Counted from the first letter of the stretch, positions 45,585-56,225 are shown. The stretch is DNA of 64,000 nt from Microbacterium marinilacus (GCF_019753765.1 NZ_JAIJZW010000006.1:186001-250000), one strand, 5' to 3'. The notes: generated by a model from the letters alone, not told the origin. A program made the numbers and translations.

Positions 45585-46571
45585 ATGGCCAGTCAGGACT
45601 GGTTCGAGAAGGACTTCTACAAGGTCCTGGGCGTCTCGAAGGACGCCAGCGCGTCGGATCTGAAGAAGACGTACCGCAAGCTGGCGCGCCAGTACCACCC
45701 GGACTCCAACCCCGGCGACTCCGCCGCGGAGGCGAAGTTCAAGGAGATCAGCGAGGCGTACGCCGTGCTGTCCGATCCGACGCAGCGCGAGGAGTACGAC
45801 CAGATCCGCGCGATGGGGTCGGGGGCGCGCTTCACGGCGGGCGGCGGCGGAACCGGCGGCGGGTTCGACGACGTGTTCAGCGCCTTCACGCAGAACCGCG
45901 GGTCGGCGCAGGACTTCGACGACATCTTCGCGATGTTCAACCAGGGCGGCGGCAGCCGGTTCGGCTCGGGCCGCTTCGGGCAGCCGTCCGGAGGGTTCCG
46001 CGGCTTCGGCGGGCCGCAGCGCGGCGGCGACGTGCGCGCCCGCACGACGATCGACTTCGTCACCGCCGCGAAGGGGGAGACGATCTCGCTGCAGAGCGAG
46101 GACGGCAAGCCCTTCAAGATCAAGATCCCTGCCGGCGTCGCCGACGGGCAGAAGATCCGTCTGCGCGGCAAGGGACGCCCCTCGCCGGACGGCGGCGAGA
46201 GCGGCGACATCGTCGTGGAGGTGGCCGTGCGCCCTCATCCGGTGTTCGTGCGCGACGGCCTCAACCTGCGCGTCGTCGTGCCGGTGACGTTCGCGGAGGC
46301 GGCGCTCGGCGCCACCATCGAGGTGCCGACCCTCGGCGGCGACCCGGTGAAGCTGCGCGTCGCGCCGGGAACGCCGTCGGGCCGGGTGCTGCGCGTCAAG
46401 GGGCGCGGCATCTCGTCGGCCAAGGGCACGGGCGACCTGCTCGCGGAGGTGCAGGTGGTCGTGCCGGCTCACCTCGACGACGCGGCGCGCGAGGCGCTCG
46501 CCCACTTCGTCGAGGTCGGGCCTCAGGGAAACCCGCGGGCCGACCTCATGTCGAAGGCCCAGGCCTCGTAA
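45585..46571 (+). CDS. dnaJ: DnaJ-family co-chaperone lacking the zinc finger
   Basis: This 328-residue protein has a J-domain (residues 8-70, HPD at 38-40) that stimulates DnaK. A Gly/Phe-rich linker follows, then two beta-sandwich C-terminal domains ([42 protein letters not shown]). There are no cysteines at all, so the four CxxCxGxG zinc repeats of classical DnaJ are missing and the architecture is that of CbpA/type II J-proteins. It nevertheless occupies the operon position of actinobacterial dnaJ1. ATG 45585 follows GAAGGTGG. Confidence 0.93.
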   Translation: MASQDWFEKDFYKVLGVSKDASASDLKKTYRKLARQYHPDSNPGDSAAEAKFKEISEAYAVLSDPTQREEYDQIRAMGSGARFTAGGGGTGGGFDDVFSAFTQNRGSAQDFDDIFAMFNQGGGSRFGSGRFGQPSGGFRGFGGPQRGGDVRARTTIDFVTAAKGETISLQSEDGKPFKIKIPAGVADGQKIRLRGKGRPSPDGGESGDIVVEVAVRPHPVFVRDGLNLRVVVPVTFAEAALGATIEVPTLGGDPVKLRVAPGTPSGRVLRVKGRGISSAKGTGDLLAEVQVVVPAHLDDAAREALAHFVEVGPQGNPRADLMSKAQAS

Positions 46572-46607
46572 CCTGGCCTGACACCGAGCGGGCGAGAGGA
46601 GGACCGG

Positions 46608-47042
46608 ATGACCGACCCGTACGAGATCGACGAGGACTCTCCCGTCTTCGCGATCGCCGTGGCCGCCGAGCTCGCCGGCATGCACCCGCAGACGCTCCGG
46701 CAGTACGACCGCATCGGCTTGGTCGTGCCCGGCCGCACCCGCGGGGGCTCCCGCCGGTACTCGGCGCGCAACATCGAGCAGCTGCGCGAGGTCGCACGCC
46801 TCTCGAGCGAGGGCGTCAGCCTGTCGGCGATCGCTCGCATGCTCGACCTCGAGGACGAGGTGCGAGACCTCCGGCGGCGGGTCGGCGAGCTCGAGAGCCG
46901 CCTGCGCGACGAGCTCGAGAGCCGTCCCGGAGCCCGCGTGTTCGCGGCCGGCGCCACCGGAGCGGTCGTCACCCTGCGGGCGGGCACACGGGTGCGCCGC
47001 AGCGCAGACATCGTGCTCTGGACGCCGCCGCCGCGCGGCTGA
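46608..47042 (+). CDS. hspR: Heat-shock repressor HspR (MerR family)
   Basis: This 144-residue regulator has a MerR-type winged helix (FAIAVAAELAGMHPQTLRQYDRIGL, GGSRRYSARNIEQLREVARL) and a coiled coil (EDEVRDLRRRVGELESRLRDEL). Position and sequence match HspR, which binds HAIR elements with DnaK as co-repressor. A HAIR site lies in the dnaK promoter. The last residues (IVLWTPPPRG) are typical of the short C-terminus. Confidence 0.97.
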   Translation: MTDPYEIDEDSPVFAIAVAAELAGMHPQTLRQYDRIGLVVPGRTRGGSRRYSARNIEQLREVARLSSEGVSLSAIARMLDLEDEVRDLRRRVGELESRLRDELESRPGARVFAAGATGAVVTLRAGTRVRRSADIVLWTPPPRG

Positions 47043-47043
47043 C

Positions 47044-47388
47044 GCGCTGCGTGATGTGCCGGAGGATGACGGGCTCGATTTCAGCCTGTCGTGGACGGTC
47101 CCCGACCCCACCGGCATCGCGCAGGTGAGCGTGCCCGACGGCGGCGAGAACAGCATCGTCGTCGTGCCCGGCGTGAACGCGGTCGCCGATCTCAACGACT
47201 AGGATCGCGCGGCGATCGAGAGCGCGGGTCATCTCGTCGTGCAGATCGAGCGCCCATTCTCTCTGGTCGCGGACGCCCTGCGGTGCGCGCGTGAAGCGGG
47301 CACGGTCACCGTCCTGAGGCCCGCGCCGGTACTGCGGCGGGCGGTCAGCGCCTGCCGGCGAGGGCCCGCGCGACGGCGGTCTACATAA
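47044..47388 (+). pseudogene. Broken ribokinase (rbsK) fragment
   Basis: In one plus frame directly after hspR the translation reads like the middle of a ribokinase: DPTGIAQVSVPDGGENSIVVV followed by PGVNAVADLND, a TAG stop at 47200-47202, then IESAGHLVVQIERPF and AREAGTVTVLRPAP. Functional ribokinases have GENSIVVVPGAN and NPAPA at these places. The N-terminal half with the sugar site and the C-terminal catalytic GAGD region are absent, so it is a remnant. Beyond 47388 the base composition changes to AT-richer DNA. Confidence 0.75.
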
Positions 47389-47501
47389 CCCCAAGATCGA
47401 CTTACCATCGCCGGATCTCCGCTGGAGACCGGAGGGTTCAGCCACCAACTACACCCTCGATCGGGATGAGAGCCGAAAGAGTTTCGCTCCATTCCGGGTT
47501 C

Positions 47502-47882
47502 CTACTTGCGATACTTGCAGATCACAGGAGTCGCACCGAGATACTCGGTTGCTGGCGCCCATCTACATTGCGTTTTCCCGCTCAGTACAAGTGCGTGATT
47601 CATATCGGCAGCCACGCCCCAATCTGCTGTGACTGACGCGTATATGGCGCCACTAGCGTTAAGCGTTCGGACCGTATACTTGCAACCCAGACAGCCTTCA
47701 GGGCCCATCCTGCCACCCTTCAGATTCGACTGAGTTGAAGAAGTCGCATTCGTATTGGGGTTCAGATTTCCTTCTTTATAGATCGTATCTGCCGCCACGG
47801 CGGGCACTGCGACAGTTCCGAGGAATGATAGGAACACCGCGGCTACAAGAATTTGGCCTCGAAATTTCTTGGAGCTTTTCAT
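47502..47882 (-). CDS. Small secreted protein, paralogue of the 48480-48899 product
   Basis: This 126-residue protein has a signal peptide (ILVAAVFLSFLGTVAVPAVAA). The mature part of ~95 residues contains a GCLGCKY Cys pair and an NHALVLSGKTQCRW...VICKY C-terminus. The KGG, NH, CRW and final CK positions line up with the 139-residue protein two genes upstream. No family is recognised; a bacteriocin-like, adhesive or surface role is possible. It is last in a three-gene operon, its ATG overlapping the upstream stop. Codon use is clearly AT-richer than in neighbouring genes. Confidence 0.72.
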   Translation of the reverse strand: MKSSKKFRGQILVAAVFLSFLGTVAVPAVAADTIYKEGNLNPNTNATSSTQSNLKGGRMGPEGCLGCKYTVRTLNASGAIYASVTADWGVAADMNHALVLSGKTQCRWAPATEYLGATPVICKYRK

Positions 47883-48469
47883 CGCAGAACCTCCACGGGA
47901 AGCTCCAGCTTTTCAGATGAAGTGATGCTTGATTCAATCGAGATCAAGTTGCCTGTATCCGAGAGAGCTACATGTCGTGATTCCACCACTTTTTCCCTCA
48001 TTGCATCTGGAACGAGGTATTTCTCCTCGGAGATACCCTCGAGTGGCGCTTCTACAATGAGGCCCAGCCCCTTCTTCGCGAATGTTTCCGGATCGGTGCA
48101 GGCGGTACCGGAGATCCAGTCTTCCCCAGGAATGAACACAACGATGCAAAGCTCTCCGACGTCATTCTTTAGCGCGTAGGACTTGGACTCCTCTCCAACT
48201 TCGAGCAATCTGGCACTGTCGCCGTCCAGGCCGCCCGCGATCTCGGAAATCGGCAACTCCTCCGGAAGTGAGTCCTCGAAAGTCATAGATTCACTGAGGA
48301 TTTTCAGATCGTAATCTGCATCCGCGGAGACCGATCGATACTCGTCTACTACTCGCGGCGCGCTCGCTGCCGCCGCCAGTGCCGCGTTCGCTCCGACCCC
48401 CAGCGCAATTCCAGCAAGGCTCGCGCCGGTGATCCCGAGAGCTTTAGACAGAATCCTTTTTCTTGACAT
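47879..48469 (-). CDS. Secreted or membrane-anchored protein of unknown function
   Basis: This 196-residue protein has a basic start and a hydrophobic segment (ALGITGASLAGIALGVGANAALAAAA). A mostly acidic extracytoplasmic domain follows, with ELCIVVFIPGEDWISGTACTD carrying two cysteines that could form a disulfide. I know no family. It sits between two paralogous small secreted proteins, 10 nt after the first and overlapping the last, which suggests a joint function such as accessory or immunity factor. AT-rich for this genome. Confidence 0.7.
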   Translation of the reverse strand: MSRKRILSKALGITGASLAGIALGVGANAALAAAASAPRVVDEYRSVSADADYDLKILSESMTFEDSLPEELPISEIAGGLDGDSARLLEVGEESKSYALKNDVGELCIVVFIPGEDWISGTACTDPETFAKKGLGLIVEAPLEGISEEKYLVPDAMREKVVESRHVALSDTGNLISIESSITSSEKLELPVEVLR

Positions 48470-48479
48470 TACTGCCCCC

Positions 48480-48899
48480 TTAATAAGTCACTTTACATTG
48501 GAGATACTCGGCTGAGTCTGGCGTTGTTGTGTACCTTTTGTTCCATCTGCAGTAGCTCTGAGCATTCGTGTGGGCGACGTGATTGAGGTCGATCCGAGAG
48601 TCATGGCTCGAAGTAGTACTCGCTATCGCGCCTGACCCTTGAATGGTTCCGATAGTACCAATGCCACCCGAGCCGAAGAGTCCGTATATCTGTCCGCCTT
48701 TAACCGTTCTCACCGTGCTGTACTTGTTCACACCGGGTGCGACGTCGGAGTTGAAATAGGTACTCATCGCAGCGTTGGCGACAGCTGGCGACACGCCCAC
48801 AAGAAAGCTGCCCAAGAACGCCGCCGCCAAGAGAAAAGCAGCGCGGGAACGCGGAGCTCTTGCGCTATCGAAAACATGGGGACCGAACAGTATCCTCAT
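48480..48899 (-). CDS. Small secreted protein, first gene of the AT-rich operon
   Basis: This 139-residue protein has a long N-terminal signal region (FLLAAAFLGSFLVGVSPAVANA). The mature portion is rich in Gly, Ser and Thr (IYGLFGSGGIGTIGTIQGSG), ending NHVAHTNAQSYCRW and LQCKVTY. The C-terminal NH-CRW-CK pattern is shared with the 126-residue product of the operon's last gene. Function unknown. The ATG at 48899 is preceded by GAGAGG at a long distance. The ~120 bp upstream probably holds the promoter, but no clear boxes were found. Confidence 0.7.
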   Translation of the reverse strand: MRILFGPHVFDSARAPRSRAAFLLAAAFLGSFLVGVSPAVANAAMSTYFNSDVAPGVNKYSTVRTVKGGQIYGLFGSGGIGTIGTIQGSGAIASTTSSHDSRIDLNHVAHTNAQSYCRWNKRYTTTPDSAEYLQCKVTY

Positions 48900-49017
48900 A
48901 GCAACTCGACCTCTCGCTCAGTTCGAATCGTCTGTATGAGGGATGTTCCTCTTCAGCGCACACATCCACAACAATCACAATTCACAGTTACCTACTTGTT
49001 ATCGGGCTCTTGGCAGA

Positions 49018-49196
49018 TGAGGGTGCGGATCGAGCTCGACGGTGGCGCGCATCTTCTGGCGGAGGGCGACTCCGCGTTCTTCGCCGGCGGCGTGCCCCAC
49101 CGGTGGTGGACCGACGACGCCCCCGCCCGCCTTCTGGTCGTGAAGGAGACGGTGCGTCCGGGGCACGGCATGGGCCCCTCGCTTCAGGACCGCTGA
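49018..49196 (+). pseudogene. 3' fragment of a cupin-domain gene
   Basis: About 60 codons of GC-rich sequence encode the second half of a cupin barrel (MRVRIELDGGAHLLAEGDSAFF, GGVPHRWWTDDAPARLLVVKE). The expected N-terminal half, and any HTH domain, is missing. Upstream of about 49015 the DNA is AT-rich and belongs to the secreted-protein insert. No ribosome binding site precedes the first ATG. It is best read as a gene cut by that insert. Confidence 0.65.
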
Positions 49197-49257
49197 CGGT
49201 GCCTTCCCGTCCGTCTTCGCGACGACGCGTCCCCGGCGGCTGGGCGATGATGGACGC

Positions 49258-51402
<2,145 letters not shown>

Positions 51403-51411
51403 CGCCCCGCC

Positions 51412-53334
51412 TCAGCCGACGTGGACGTCGGGCCGGCGCTTGCGCACCGGCTCGCACCGGCGCAGCACCTCGCGCGTGACGGGCGCGATCTCGCCCGTGC
51501 CGAACACGAGGAACTTCAGCATGTTCGACACCGGGTTGCCCTCGCTCCACTCGAAGTAGACGTCGGGCACGATCCCGGTCTCGTCGCGGATGGACAGCAG
51601 CACCGCCGCGATCGCGTTGGGCACCGAGCCGCCGTGCACGTGCAGGATGCGGTGCCCGTCGTGCTCCTCGCCCTCGACCCGCAGGTCCTCCTCGAACTGC
51701 GACGAGTCGGTCAGGTGCACCTGCAGGAAGATGACGTGCGCGGTGCTCGGGATGCCGTTGAACCGGCGCTCGTTGCGGAGCTTCTCGGCGAACTCGGCGG
51801 CCGTGCCCGTGCCGGGCTCCTTCGGGACGACGCGGATGGCGTGATGCTGCTGCACGTCGTCGCGCAGGTAGCGCAGCGCGCGGTCGTCGAAGCGCACCGA
51901 CCGGGCCCGCAGCTGGAACGACCGTTCGACGCGCGACGCCATCGACACGACGAGGATGCCCAGGATGAACAGGCCGGCGATCCGCACGCCGTCCGGGCGC
52001 TCGATGACGTTCATCACCGTCGTCGTGAGGAACACCAGGGCGGTCACGCCGAACCCGATCGCCGCTCCGCGACGGCCGGCCTGTCGCGCCGACAGCGTCA
52101 CGGCGATGGACGCGGAGGTGATCAGCACCAGCACTCCGGTCGCATAGGCGCCCGCCTGGGCGTCGACGTCGGCCTGGAAGACGATCGTGATGAGGAAGGC
52201 GATGGCAGTGAAGACCAGCACCAGCGGGCGCGTGGCAGCGGCCCACCGGGGCGCCATGCCGTAGCGGGGCAGGTAGCGCGGCACGAGGTTCAGCAGGCCT
52301 GCCATCGCCGAGGCGCCGGCGAACCAGAGGATGAGCACCGTCACGATGTCGTAGGCGGTGCCGAACCCCTCGCCCAGCAGGCCGTGCGCGAGGTAGGCGA
52401 GGGCGCGGCCGTTCGCGGCGCCGCCCGGCTGGAACTCCTCGGCCGGGATCAGGAGGGTGGTGACGGTGGCCGACCCGATCAGGAAGACGCTCATCGTCAC
52501 GGCCGCGCTCGTCAGCAGCTTCCGGGCGCCGGCGATCCGGCCCGCGGGATGCGCCTCCGTGTCGCCGGCCGCGCCGCGGATCTGGGGCATCACCGCCACG
52601 CCGGTCTCGAAGCCGGACAGCCCGAGCGCGAGCTTCGGGAACACCAGCAGCGCGACGGCGACCGCCATGATCGGGTCGCCGTGCGCGGACGTCAGCGCGG
52701 TCCCCCAGTCGGAGACGACCACCGGGTTGGCGGCGACCTCGGCGAGCGAGACGACCAGGACGACGGCGTTGAGCGCGAGGAAGGCGCCCACGAGCACGAC
52801 GGCGATGGAGATCGCGTCGCGGAACCCCTTGAGGAACACCGCTCCGAGCAGCGCGACCAGCACGAGCGTGATCGGCACCTCGGCGCCGTGGAACCACTCC
52901 GGGGCGAAGGGGTTCTCGATCACGTGCGCGGTGGCGTCCGCCGCGGACAGCGTGATCGTGATCATGAAGTCGGTCGCGGCGAAGCCGAGCAGAACGAGGA
53001 CGAGCAGCTTTCCGCCCCACCAGGGCAGCAGCTTCTCGAGCATCGCGATCGAGCCCTCGCCGTGGGGGCTGTCCTTCGCGACCTGCCGGTAGACGGGCAG
53101 GGCTCCCAGAAGCGTCACCGCCGCGAGCACGAGCGTCGCGATGGGGGAGAGGACGCCCGCCGCGAGCGCGGCGATGGCCGGCTGGTAGCCGAGCGTGGAG
53201 AAGTAGTCGACGCCGGTCAGGCACATCACCTGCCACCACGGTGCGCCCCGACGAGGTGCGCCGCGGTGCGGCGCCGAGGCGCGGGAAACGGGGCGGCGGG
53301 GTTCCGTCGCGGGTGCTGCGCTCGTGGTGAGCAT
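51412..53334 (-). CDS. APC-superfamily permease with cytosolic C-terminal domain (possible KimA-like K+ transporter)
   Basis: This 640-residue protein has about 12 helices with the APC fold: [16 protein letters not shown] in helix one, [20 protein letters not shown] in the middle. A ~170-residue soluble C-terminal region follows the last helix (from about [16 protein letters not shown]). Size and layout resemble KimA-type potassium importers. Divergent placement beside a KdpD/KdpE-like pair supports potassium, but amino-acid transport cannot be excluded. The ATG at 53334 has GGAAG adjacent and AGGAGG further upstream. Confidence 0.82.
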   Translation of the reverse strand: MLTTSAAPATEPRRPVSRASAPHRGAPRRGAPWWQVMCLTGVDYFSTLGYQPAIAALAAGVLSPIATLVLAAVTLLGALPVYRQVAKDSPHGEGSIAMLEKLLPWWGGKLLVLVLLGFAATDFMITITLSAADATAHVIENPFAPEWFHGAEVPITLVLVALLGAVFLKGFRDAISIAVVLVGAFLALNAVVLVVSLAEVAANPVVVSDWGTALTSAHGDPIMAVAVALLVFPKLALGLSGFETGVAVMPQIRGAAGDTEAHPAGRIAGARKLLTSAAVTMSVFLIGSATVTTLLIPAEEFQPGGAANGRALAYLAHGLLGEGFGTAYDIVTVLILWFAGASAMAGLLNLVPRYLPRYGMAPRWAAATRPLVLVFTAIAFLITIVFQADVDAQAGAYATGVLVLITSASIAVTLSARQAGRRGAAIGFGVTALVFLTTTVMNVIERPDGVRIAGLFILGILVVSMASRVERSFQLRARSVRFDDRALRYLRDDVQQHHAIRVVPKEPGTGTAAEFAEKLRNERRFNGIPSTAHVIFLQVHLTDSSQFEEDLRVEGEEHDGHRILHVHGGSVPNAIAAVLLSIRDETGIVPDVYFEWSEGNPVSNMLKFLVFGTGEIAPVTREVLRRCEPVRKRRPDVHVG

Positions 53335-53403
53335 CTTCCGAGATCGCCTCCTGGGCTGGGTTGCTCGATCACGGTAGCCCCGCCGGCAGCACCCAGGAGT
53401 GCC

Positions 53404-53438
53404 TCTCGCGTCAGGATCCCGTCAGGATTCGTGGCGCG
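53404..53438. promoter_or_regulatory. OmpR-type direct-repeat site, copy 1
   Basis: A 35-bp block matches 53624-53658 at 32 of 35 positions. Inside it GTCAGGAT occurs twice with an 11-bp period (53410 and 53421), the spacing typical of OmpR/PhoB/KdpE-family sites. It lies about 70-100 bp upstream of the APC transporter start. Confidence 0.55.
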
Positions 53439-53500
53439 CAGGGCCAGACGTCGCGCGACCACACGACGAGACCGCAGAAGGCGGACGAGACCGAGGACGG

Positions 53501-53537
53501 CGGACGAGACCGTCGCCCTCGACCACGGTCTCGTCCG
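53501..53537. repeat. Inverted repeat within a degenerate GC-rich repeat tract
   Basis: CGGACGAGACCG (53501-53512) and CGGTCTCGTCCG (53526-53537) form a perfect 12-bp hairpin. It sits in a tract (about 53450-53630) of degenerate GGACGAGACCG and GACGGATGCGGT repeats that fills the 365-bp divergent gap; no gene is evident there. Confidence 0.6.
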
Positions 53538-53623
53538 AGGAACGCGGTGCGGTCCGCGGGCTGCGGCCTCGGCCGAGGGACGCGGTCTGGGCGGACGGAT
53601 GCGGTGTCGGCCGACGGATGCGG

Positions 53624-53658
53624 TCTCGCGTCGGGATCACGTCAGGATTCGCGGCGCG
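53624..53658. promoter_or_regulatory. OmpR-type direct-repeat site, copy 2
   Basis: Second copy of the 35-bp block, same orientation as copy 1 and 220 bp away. GTCGGGAT and GTCAGGAT again lie 11 bp apart. It ends about 40 bp before the kinase start, so it probably belongs to the kinase/regulator promoter. Confidence 0.55.
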
Positions 53659-53699
53659 CCCTGACCGCTGCGCGAGCGCGCCGGGCGAGACTTCTTGTC

Positions 53700-54821
53700 G
53701 TGCCGCGGTTCGCGATGCTTCCCCTCCGCCGTCAGCTCGCGGCGGCCCTGGCCGCCGCCCTGCTGCTGTCGATCGCCACGGCGACGCTGGCGCCGTTCGG
53801 CGGCGACGAGACGTTCGTCGTCGCCGCGTTGGTGTACCAGCTCATCGTCGTGATCGCGGCCGTGCTGGGCGGACTGCTCGTCGCCGTGGGCGGGGCGGTC
53901 GCCGCGGGAGCGCTGCTGAACTTCTTCTTCGCCGCCCCGGTGCACTCCGTCGCGATCGCCGACGGCGCGCACCTCGTCGCGATCGTGGTGTTCGTCGTGG
54001 TGGGCGTCATCGTGGGGCTCGTCGTCGGCCAGTCGGAGGCACGGCTGTCGCTGGCGCAGCAGACGGCGGCGGCGGAGAGCCGCGCGCTGGCGGCGCAGGA
54101 GGCGGACCGGGTGAAGACCGCGCTGCTCACCGCCGTGGGCCACGACCTCCGCACCCCGCTGGCGGCGGCCTCGGCGGCAGCGACCAGCCTGGCGGCACAG
54201 GACGTGGAGTGGACCCCGGCGCAGCGGGCCGAGCTCGTCGACGCGCAGATCGCCGCGCTGCGACGGCTCGAACGCCTGGTCGACGACCTGCTCGACACCT
54301 CGCGCCTCGACGCCGGAGTGCTGCCGGTCGTGCCGGAGGCCATGCGCGTGGAGGACGCCGCCTCGCTGGCACTGGACGAGCTGGGCGCGGACGCAGACGG
54401 CGTCGCGATGACCGCCGACGCGCGCGTCCCGGACGCGCTCGCCGACCCCGTGCTCGTGCAGCGCATCGTCGCGAACCTCGTCGGCAACGCGCTGCGCCAC
54501 GCCGGAGGCGCGGTGGGGGTGCGCATCGCGCCGGTGGGCGCGAAGCCCGATGCGGTCGAGCTCGCCGTCGTGGACCACGGGCCGGGCATCCCGCCGGACC
54601 TCCGCGAGGCGGCGTTCCGGCCCTTCCAACGCCTCGACGACCGCGGCACAGGGGTCGGCCTGGGGCTCGCGCTGGCGCGGGGCTTCGCGCAGGCGATGGG
54701 AGGGGACCTGGTGGCGCAGGACACTCCCGGCGGCGGGCTCACGTGCCGCCTGCGGCTGCCGATCGCGCCGGGCACGACGGCGCCGGGCTCGGCGCCCGGA
54801 GCGCGGGAGCCGAGCGCATGA
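53700..54821 (+). CDS. KdpD-like sensor histidine kinase (DUF4118 type)
   Basis: The 373-residue protein has a DUF4118-like membrane domain of about four helices (residues ~10-105; ALLNFFFAAPVHS is the typical KdpD-type loop). HisKA follows with phosphoacceptor His148 in VGHDLRTPLAAA, then HATPase with NLVGNALRHA, DHGPGIP and GVGLGLALARGF. It lacks the N-terminal KdpD and USP domains of classical KdpD, so it is the short form. No kdpFABC genes are in the window. It probably senses potassium or turgor and acts on the overlapping regulator gene. Start GTG 53700; ATG 53715 is also possible. Confidence 0.87.
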   Translation: MPRFAMLPLRRQLAAALAAALLLSIATATLAPFGGDETFVVAALVYQLIVVIAAVLGGLLVAVGGAVAAGALLNFFFAAPVHSVAIADGAHLVAIVVFVVVGVIVGLVVGQSEARLSLAQQTAAAESRALAAQEADRVKTALLTAVGHDLRTPLAAASAAATSLAAQDVEWTPAQRAELVDAQIAALRRLERLVDDLLDTSRLDAGVLPVVPEAMRVEDAASLALDELGADADGVAMTADARVPDALADPVLVQRIVANLVGNALRHAGGAVGVRIAPVGAKPDAVELAVVDHGPGIPPDLREAAFRPFQRLDDRGTGVGLGLALARGFAQAMGGDLVAQDTPGGGLTCRLRLPIAPGTTAPGSAPGAREPSA

Positions 54822-55492
54822 GCATCCTGCTGGTGGAGGATGACGACGCCATCCGCCGCACCCTCGCGCTGAACCTCGAGGCCCGCGGCTACGACGTCGA
54901 GGAGGCCGCCGACGGGCAGGCGGCCGTGTCGGCGATCTCGACGCGAGAGCCCGCGCTGGTCGTGCTCGATCTCGGGCTGCCGCGGCTCGACGGCGTCGAG
55001 GCGATCCGCACGGTCCGCCTCGCGCACCATATGCCGATCCTCGTGCTCAGCGGTCGCTCCCAGACCGCCGAGAAGGTCGCGGCGCTCGACGCCGGTGCGA
55101 ACGACTACGTCACGAAGCCGTTCGCGATCGACGAGCTGCTGGCGCGCATCCGCGCGCTGCTGCGTGCGGTGGCGCCCTCGGCGGACGGCCGCGACGCGCA
55201 TCGGGTCGGGTCGACGGTCATCGACCTGGCGGCGCACACCGCTACCCGCGACGGCGAGGACGTGCGGCTGACGCCGACGGAGTGGGCGATGCTCGAGGTG
55301 CTGCTGCGCAACGCCGGCCGGCTCGTGGGGAAAAGGGAGCTGCTGACCGCCGTCTGGGGCCCCACGTACACCGGCGAGGACGCCTACCTGCGCCTCTACA
55401 TGAGCCAGCTGCGCCGCAAGCTCGAGCCGGATCCGGCCCGCCCTCGTCATCTGCTCACCGAGCCGGGGCTGGGCTACCGCTACCGGGCGTAG
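54818..55492 (+). CDS. OmpR-family response regulator (KdpE-like)
   Basis: This 224-residue regulator has a receiver domain with acidic residues EDDD at 7-10, phosphoacceptor Asp51 in VVLDLGLPRL and Lys in VTKPFA. A winged-helix effector follows (RLTPTEWAMLEVLLRNAG, TGEDAYLRLYMSQLRRKLE, GLGYRYRA), close to KdpE. Its gene overlaps the kinase stop (ATGA). It likely binds the 11-bp-period direct repeats in the divergent intergenic region, so controlling both the kinase operon and the APC transporter. Confidence 0.93.
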   Translation: MSILLVEDDDAIRRTLALNLEARGYDVEEAADGQAAVSAISTREPALVVLDLGLPRLDGVEAIRTVRLAHHMPILVLSGRSQTAEKVAALDAGANDYVTKPFAIDELLARIRALLRAVAPSADGRDAHRVGSTVIDLAAHTATRDGEDVRLTPTEWAMLEVLLRNAGRLVGKRELLTAVWGPTYTGEDAYLRLYMSQLRRKLEPDPARPRHLLTEPGLGYRYRA

Positions 55493-55500
55493 CCCGCCGG

Positions 55501-55534
55501 GATCGTGCCCCGGCGCGAGGGCCGGGGCACGATC
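55501..55534. terminator. Bidirectional terminator hairpin
   Basis: A perfect 14-bp stem (55501-55514 with 55521-55534) with a 6-nt loop lies 8 nt after the regulator stop and 8 nt from the stop of the convergent gene. Confidence 0.85.
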
Positions 55535-55541
55535 GGACGCA

Positions 55542-56225
55542 TCACCGGTTGATGCGCGATCCCGAGCCGCCCTCGGAGATGTCGCCGCCGACCCGCGCGC
55601 CCTTGTAGCGGTACATGTTGCCGGCGTCCTTCTCGTACGCGTTCCCGTCGATCCGCGTGGTGCCGAACAGCGAGAGGTGTCCCGAGCCGGACTCGGTGAC
55701 GTTGCCGTTCACGCGGCCGCGCAGCTGGGCGCCGCCCGCCCCGCTCTCCGTGATGTTGCCGTCGACCGTGCCGCGGATGTCGGCGTCGCCGCCGTCCCGC
55801 TCGATCACGTTGCCGTCGACGGTGCCGCGGACGGACGCATTGCCGGCACCCGTCTCGGTGAGGTTTCCGTCCACGCGTGCGCCCGAGTGGACGCGCGCCT
55901 GGCCTCCGGCGCGCTCGGTCACGTTGCCCTTCACCGTGCCCTTCACGGCGATGTCGCCGGTGCCCGTCTCGTCGACGTCGCCCTCGACCAGGCCGCGGCT
56001 GCCGATGACGACGGCGCCGGCCCCTACCTGCCGCACGTCGCCCTTCACGGTGCCGTCGATCGTGATCGTGCCGCCGGACACCGTCAGGTCGCCCTCGATC
56101 GTGCGTCCGGCCGGCACCGTGTAGCTGCCCGTGCGGGACACGTCGTCGGCGGATGCCATGGACGGCACCCCGACGAGGACCAGACCGGCGATCGCGCCGG
56201 CGCCCAGCGTGCGCTGAAGCTTCAT
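55542..56225 (-). CDS. Secreted beta-solenoid repeat protein
   Basis: The 227-residue protein has a signal peptide (AGAIAGLVLVGVPSMASA). Almost entirely ~18-21-residue repeats follow, of the pattern G(T/A)V(K/D)GN(V/I)(T/I)E..G.G....G, for example GTVKGNVTERAGGQARVHSG and GTVDGNITESGAGGAQLRG. Such repeats form a right-handed beta-helix, as in bactofilin-like and polymer-forming domains. It is probably an exported structural or surface protein. No enzyme motif is seen. The ATG follows GAGGAAG. Confidence 0.75.
   Translation of the reverse strand: MKLQRTLGAGAIAGLVLVGVPSMASADDVSRTGSYTVPAGRTIEGDLTVSGGTITIDGTVKGDVRQVGAGAVVIGSRGLVEGDVDETGTGDIAVKGTVKGNVTERAGGQARVHSGARVDGNLTETGAGNASVRGTVDGNVIERDGGDADIRGTVDGNITESGAGGAQLRGRVNGNVTESGSGHLSLFGTTRIDGNAYEKDAGNMYRYKGARVGGDISEGGSGSRINR

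Noticed and set aside
45182..47128. Long plus-strand frame overlapping grpE, dnaJ and hspR
   Set aside because: It is an alternate-frame shadow of three well-recognised genes, with Arg-rich low-information translation.
47389..47501. Weak hairpin (around 47467-47491) as a terminator of the secreted-protein operon
   Set aside because: Pairing needs a bulge and is short; there is not enough support to list it as a feature.
48639..49017. Upstream extension of the cupin fragment reading frame into the AT-rich insert
   Set aside because: The extension has atypical codon use, runs antisense to the first secreted-protein gene and lacks cupin-like sequence before about 49000.
53404..53658. Repeats between the APC permease and the kinase as a CRISPR array
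   Set aside because: Only two imperfect long blocks and degenerate short units are present, with irregular spacing, no spacers of constant length and no cas genes.
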